This document shows positions 60,189 through 64,000 of a stretch of DNA of 64,000 nucleotides, in pieces. The stretch is from Acinetobacter colistiniresistens. GTDB taxonomy: Bacteria > Pseudomonadota > Gammaproteobacteria > Pseudomonadales > Moraxellaceae. The notes under the pieces were generated by a model. It did no database searches. It saw only the letters and a program-made list of their open reading frames with translations, and was not told where the DNA came from. Where the stretch lies: NCBI RefSeq assembly GCF_000413935.1, contig NZ_KE340378.1, positions 340,627-404,626 on the forward strand. Reading direction: 5' to 3'. The position numbers were made by a program, and so were the translations under genes. The number at the start of each line of letters is the position of its first letter. Position 1 is the first letter of the stretch.

Positions 60189-62366
60189 TTAGAAATCATA
60201 AGAGACAGATAGCCAGAAGTTACGACCTGCAAGGTAGGTGCCTGACATCCCTGAGCCAATTACCATATAGTCATAATAAGAGGCAGGATTTCCATTTGAA
60301 TCAGTATATGAACCATTGCTAGTGAAATCTTTGTCAAGCAGGTTATTCACTGCACCATTGAAGCGCAGTTGATCATTCACACTATAGCTTGCACCTAGGT
60401 TGAATAAGTTATAACCCTTTAACTTGTTGTTGGTTGCATTGTAAATCAGAGCATCATCACCTGTAGTTTGTACGATGTCATAGCGTTTACGCTCAGATTT
60501 ATACTCATGTTGTAACCATAGATCAAATGCGTCGTTAATATGCCAAGTTGAGGTCATATTAAAGGCATTTTTAGGGACATTACTTAGATATGAACCCTTA
60601 TTTTTACCTTTGGTAATTTCGGTTTCCATATAGGTATATGCAGCTTTGATATCCCATTCAGGAATAATGCTATAGTTTAAGCTAAGTTCAACGCCTTTGG
60701 TTTCAGCCTCATCTGCATTGATTTTCTGTGAAAAAGCATTCTGAGTGATATGTGAACCATAACTCACACAACCTGGCTGGTTAGGATTAGTTGCGGAGAA
60801 ACAGTTCTGTAATGCTGAACCCTCAGTAATTCGATTTTTAATTTTGGTAAAAAATGTGGTCGTACTCAGATCGAGATTGCCATTGTTATAGTTGAAGCCA
60901 AGTTCATAGTTGGTTGACTCTTCAGGTTTTAGGTTTGGCGAACCAACATTAAAGGTGGTGCCTTGTCCACTAATACTAACAATGCCTTTGTGGAGGTCTT
61001 TTGCAGAAGGGGCTTTATAACCTGTGCTCACCCCACCTTTCAACGTAAGATCGTCAGTTGCATTCCAGACTAAGTATGCACGTGGGCTAAATTGACCACC
61101 AAATCCAGAATGGTCTTCATAACGGCCACCAAGGGTAAAGCCGAGGTTGTCGAGGATGCGCCATTCATCTTCTGCATAGATAGAGAACGAGTCTTTTTTG
61201 AATGTCGCGCCAATGCCTGCAATATCATCTGCAATTTTGGCTTCTTTATATTCAGCGCCAACCGTTAATTTATGATCCGCAATCGGCATCACCACATGTG
61301 AATCGGCAACGAAATCAGTATTTTTTAAAGTACGATCCTGACCAGCTGAAGCATTACCCGGAAATGTATTGCGCGGGATGGTACGCCCAACAGTCTCAGT
61401 TTTAGTTTGACTGATATAAGAGTTCCATTGACCAAAGCTATAATCACCGTTATGACCGACGGAGATTTGATCGCGTTTAAACTCTAATTCATCTTTATAG
61501 CCATTAGCACGTGCAGGCGTATCAAGTGTTCCTAGGCGGTTATCGTCATTTTTATAGGTTTGGCTTGAGTGAAAACCATCAACCCAAAAATTATTTTGCT
61601 CATTTAATTTAAAGGATAGTTTGCCACCTACATCGTAGATATCAGCTTCGCTTGGGCGTGGGTCACGACCAGAAGTACCAGGAATTCGTTCAGATTTTTG
61701 ACGATCTAAGTAAGAACCACGAAGTTGTACACCTAGTTTATCTTGAATAATCGGGCCATTGACCACGACGCTGGTTTTCCATGAATCGGCTTCGCCACCA
61801 TGTTCCATGACATTGCCACTGACGGTGACATTACCATTCCATTCGTTGCTAATTTTCTTGGTAATAATGTTAATTACACCGCCCATAGCTTCTGAACCAT
61901 AGCGTGTTGCCATTGGTCCACGAATGACTTCAATTCTTTCGATAGACGCGAGTGGAGGTAAGAAACCATTTGCAGACTCACCAAAACCATTTGGGGTGAC
62001 ATCTGAAGAGGTGGTTTGGCGACGGCCATCAATCAGAATCAGGCTGTATTCACTGCCTAAGCCACGCATTTTAATATTTAAACCAGATGTTTTTCCAATA
62101 CCATCACGGATATCAATACCCGGAACATCTACAAGTAGATCGGCAATGCTAGTTGCATTTTTCTTTTCAATATCTTCTTTCGTCACCACACTAATCGAAG
62201 CAGGCGCATTTTTAATATCTTGTTCAAATCCAGCGGCTGATACCACAATGGTTGCAAGCTGGTGTGTATTGGTATTTTCAGGTGCTATCGTTGTATCTGC
62301 AAAAGCTGATGTGGTCATTGCCCCAAGTAATGCGAATGAAAGGGGGTGCAAATTAAATTTACTCAT
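60189..62366 (-). CDS. TonB-dependent catecholate siderophore receptor (FepA/PirA-like)
   Basis: A 725-residue outer-membrane protein. Signal peptide (residues 1-23, ending TSAFA), TonB box-like LATIVVSAAG near residue 38, plug domain (KNAPASISVVTKEDIEKKNA, MRGLGSEYSLILIDGRRQ, IERIEVIRGPMATRYGSEAMGGVINI), then a beta-barrel ending in FWLSVSYDF with the terminal Phe needed for insertion. The plug text is of the FepA/CirA group that imports ferric enterobactin-like siderophores. A Fur box is upstream. The exact ligand is not certain. Confidence 0.88.
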   Translation of the reverse strand: MSKFNLHPLSFALLGAMTTSAFADTTIAPENTNTHQLATIVVSAAGFEQDIKNAPASISVVTKEDIEKKNATSIADLLVDVPGIDIRDGIGKTSGLNIKMRGLGSEYSLILIDGRRQTTSSDVTPNGFGESANGFLPPLASIERIEVIRGPMATRYGSEAMGGVINIITKKISNEWNGNVTVSGNVMEHGGEADSWKTSVVVNGPIIQDKLGVQLRGSYLDRQKSERIPGTSGRDPRPSEADIYDVGGKLSFKLNEQNNFWVDGFHSSQTYKNDDNRLGTLDTPARANGYKDELEFKRDQISVGHNGDYSFGQWNSYISQTKTETVGRTIPRNTFPGNASAGQDRTLKNTDFVADSHVVMPIADHKLTVGAEYKEAKIADDIAGIGATFKKDSFSIYAEDEWRILDNLGFTLGGRYEDHSGFGGQFSPRAYLVWNATDDLTLKGGVSTGYKAPSAKDLHKGIVSISGQGTTFNVGSPNLKPEESTNYELGFNYNNGNLDLSTTTFFTKIKNRITEGSALQNCFSATNPNQPGCVSYGSHITQNAFSQKINADEAETKGVELSLNYSIIPEWDIKAAYTYMETEITKGKNKGSYLSNVPKNAFNMTSTWHINDAFDLWLQHEYKSERKRYDIVQTTGDDALIYNATNNKLKGYNLFNLGASYSVNDQLRFNGAVNNLLDKDFTSNGSYTDSNGNPASYYDYMVIGSGMSGTYLAGRNFWLSVSYDF

Positions 62367-62428
62367 AACTAGAGTTCCAAAGCTGGACGAGAAAAAAGAA
62401 ACAAATGCTCAAAAACAGCGCAAAGTAT

Positions 62429-62447
62429 AGTGATAATACTTATCATT
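62429..62447 (-). promoter_or_regulatory. Fur box upstream of the FepA-like receptor
   Basis: TGATAA-TAC-TTATCA at 62431-62445 is a perfect palindrome with the GATAAT core of Fur sites. It lies about 65 bases before the receptor start. Confidence 0.8.
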
Positions 62448-62614
62448 AACAACAAAAGATAACATTTGTTTTAAGATTGTTTTAAGAAAACTATGGTTTT
62501 CGATAAAATGAGAAATATATGTGCTTTTTTAGCATCCGATTTTGTATATCCAGAAAGTTGTCATATAATGTGGCACTTTAAAAATTGTTATTACTAACTA
62601 ATATCGAGGAAGCC

Positions 62615-63946
62615 ATGCAAGTAACGACTGAAGCGGTTTCGGGCGTTGCCCGTCGTTTAAATGTTTCTGTACCGACGAGCCGTGTTAACGAGCAGTTTGA
62701 AGCTCGCTTACAACGCACTGCCAAAACTGTGAAGATCAACGGCTTCCGTCCAGGTAAAGTGCCTTTGAATGTTGTTCGCCGTGAATATGGTGCGAGCATT
62801 TATCAAGAAGTTGTGAATGACATCATTCGTGATACTGTATTTGAAGCAATTCAACAAGAAAAAATCAATGCGGTCGGTATGCCGAACATTGAGAAAGTTG
62901 AAAACAAAGATGATGCTTTAGTTTTTGAAGCGACTGTTGAAGTTTATCCAGAAGTAGAAGTGAAAGCTTTTGCTGATCTAGAAGTTGAACGTAAATCATC
63001 AGAAATCAACGACAAAGACGTTGATGTGATGATCGAAAACTTGCAAAAACAACGTCAAACTTGGGCTGTAACCAAAGGTATGGCGAAGAAAGACATGCAA
63101 GTAACTTTCGACTTCGAAGGTACTGTTGATGGTGAGAAGTTTGAAGGCGGCGCTGCTGAAGACTTTAAATTGGTACTTGGTTCAGGTCGTATGATCCCAG
63201 GTTTTGAAGACGGTATCGTTGGTATGAAAGCTGGCGAAGAGAAAGTGATTGATGTAACTTTCCCTGAAGATTACCAAGCTGAAAACTTGGCGGGTAAAGC
63301 GGCTCAATTCAAAATCACTGTGAAGCAAGTTGAAAAAGCAAAACTTCCTGAGATTGATGCTGAATTCTTAAAAATCTTTGGTTTGACTGAAGAAGAAGGC
63401 GTAGACAAGTTAAAAGCTGATGTTCGTAAGAATATGGAACGTGAAGTTCGCAACGGTCTTCGTAACCAAGTTAAACAAGCTGCATTTGATGCGCTTGTTG
63501 CTGCAAACGAAATTGAAGTTCCAGCTTCAATGGTTGCTCAAGAAGTTGACCGTCAACGTCAGCAAATGATCCAGCAGTTCACTCAACAGTTTGGTGCTCA
63601 AGGTGCAGGCGCATTTGACAGCAGCATGCTTCCAGATGAGTTGTTCAAAGAACAAGCTGAAAAATCAGTTAAGCTTGGTGTGTTGGTCAGCAAAGTATTG
63701 GCTGACGCTAAACTTGAAGTTGACCAAGCACGTGTTGATGCTTACATCGATGACATGGCTTCTTCTTATGAAGACCCAACAGAAGTTGTTGAATACTTCA
63801 AAAATGACAAACAACAACGTGCTCAAATCGAAGCAGTTGTGTTAGAAGACCAAGTGGTTGATCACATCTTAGCTGCAGCTAAAGTAAAAGATGTTGCGAT
63901 CAGCTATGAAGACTTATTAAAAGAGCAACAAGCTCGTCGTGGCTAA
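62615..63946 (+). CDS. tig: Trigger factor (ribosome-bound peptidyl-prolyl isomerase)
   Basis: A 443-residue chaperone. The N-terminal domain has the ribosome-docking motif GFRPGKVP (residues 43-50). An FKBP-type PPIase domain (about 150-245, [40 protein letters not shown]) follows, and a helical C-terminal domain holds nascent chains. The ATG at 62615 has a GAGGA site; ten upstream codons in frame are not typical. tig usually precedes clpP-clpX, which would lie just beyond the window. Confidence 0.95.
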   Translation: MQVTTEAVSGVARRLNVSVPTSRVNEQFEARLQRTAKTVKINGFRPGKVPLNVVRREYGASIYQEVVNDIIRDTVFEAIQQEKINAVGMPNIEKVENKDDALVFEATVEVYPEVEVKAFADLEVERKSSEINDKDVDVMIENLQKQRQTWAVTKGMAKKDMQVTFDFEGTVDGEKFEGGAAEDFKLVLGSGRMIPGFEDGIVGMKAGEEKVIDVTFPEDYQAENLAGKAAQFKITVKQVEKAKLPEIDAEFLKIFGLTEEEGVDKLKADVRKNMEREVRNGLRNQVKQAAFDALVAANEIEVPASMVAQEVDRQRQQMIQQFTQQFGAQGAGAFDSSMLPDELFKEQAEKSVKLGVLVSKVLADAKLEVDQARVDAYIDDMASSYEDPTEVVEYFKNDKQQRAQIEAVVLEDQVVDHILAAAKVKDVAISYEDLLKEQQARRG

Positions 63947-63966
63947 GCTTTTAAAAGTTGATTAAA

Positions 63967-63992
63967 GAAAAAGGCGCTTAATGCGCCTTTTT
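63967..63992 (+). terminator. Terminator after tig
   Basis: AAAAAGGCGC pairs with GCGCCTTTTT around TTAAT, followed by TCTTT. Confidence 0.9.
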
Positions 63993-64000
63993 CTTTAGAA

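Noticed and set aside
1..64000. Prophage, insertion sequence, toxin-antitoxin or defence island
   Set aside because: No transposase, integrase, phage structural gene, nuclease or recognisable toxin-antitoxin pair was seen.

Overview
The window is chromosomal DNA from a gammaproteobacterium of the genus Acinetobacter. The main reasons are the end of the S10/spc/alpha ribosomal block in its usual order, an AlmA-type flavin monooxygenase, MetX-MetW, a LeuA of the long type, PiuC with a PiuA-like receptor, and an AT-rich genome with short leaders and many hairpin-T terminators. The species cannot be fixed from the sequence alone. No phage, insertion sequence, CRISPR array or plasmid function was seen.

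Layout. 1-5.4 kb: ribosomal operon rpsE (partial), rpmD, rplO, secY, rpmJ, rpsM, rpsK, rpsD, rpoA, rplQ. 5.5-13.3 kb: a Sel1-repeat protein, almA with a palindromic operator candidate, a DUF2059 protein, an LCAD-like acyl-CoA dehydrogenase, sdhE plus a YgfX-like partner, a tandem pair of very small membrane proteins and a lipoprotein. 13.4-19.1 kb: a rhombosortase-like intramembrane protease and two paralogous fused TRAP permeases, each behind the same roughly 100-nt leader. 19.1-25.8 kb: DMT exporters with an AraC regulator, a YheV-prlC operon and a decayed small gene. 25.8-32.3 kb: rnr, tRNA-Ser and three identical tRNA-Arg genes, with a glycine-rich repeat protein between two tRNA-Arg copies. 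32.3-41.1 kb: secreted SRPBCC protein, YcxB-like, FAH-family hydrolase, a second AraC/DMT pair, YihY, wrbA, lgt and an NRDE protein. 41.2-49.1 kb: a phosphate-scavenging and Tat-export block (two PhoA-family phosphatases, PhoX, tatABC) with Pho-box-like arrays. 49.2-56.3 kb: AEC transporter, rdgB, methyltransferases, a Sel1 protein, metW-metX, and leuA behind a leucine-rich leader peptide. 56.5-62.5 kb: an iron-uptake block (piuC and two TonB-dependent receptors with Fur boxes). 62.6-64 kb: tig.

How genes work together. The phosphate block is coherent. PhoX carries a twin-arginine signal, so it needs the TatABC translocase encoded next to it, and both phoX and tatA have four 7-bp Pho-type half-sites at exact 11-bp spacing upstream. 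The iron block pairs outer-membrane siderophore receptors with PiuC. The long-chain hydrocarbon gene almA lies close to an LCAD-like dehydrogenase that could act on the resulting fatty acids.

The least explained signals are: the conserved two-hairpin leader with an overlapping short reading frame before both TRAP permeases; the Pho-box arrays shared by phoX and tatA; a probable leucine attenuator peptide before leuA; inverted-repeat operators in both AraC/DMT intergenic regions; the tandem mini membrane proteins; and the repeat gene bracketed by tRNA-Arg/terminator duplications. All coordinates, motifs and repeats were read by eye. No homology search, folding or alignment program was run.
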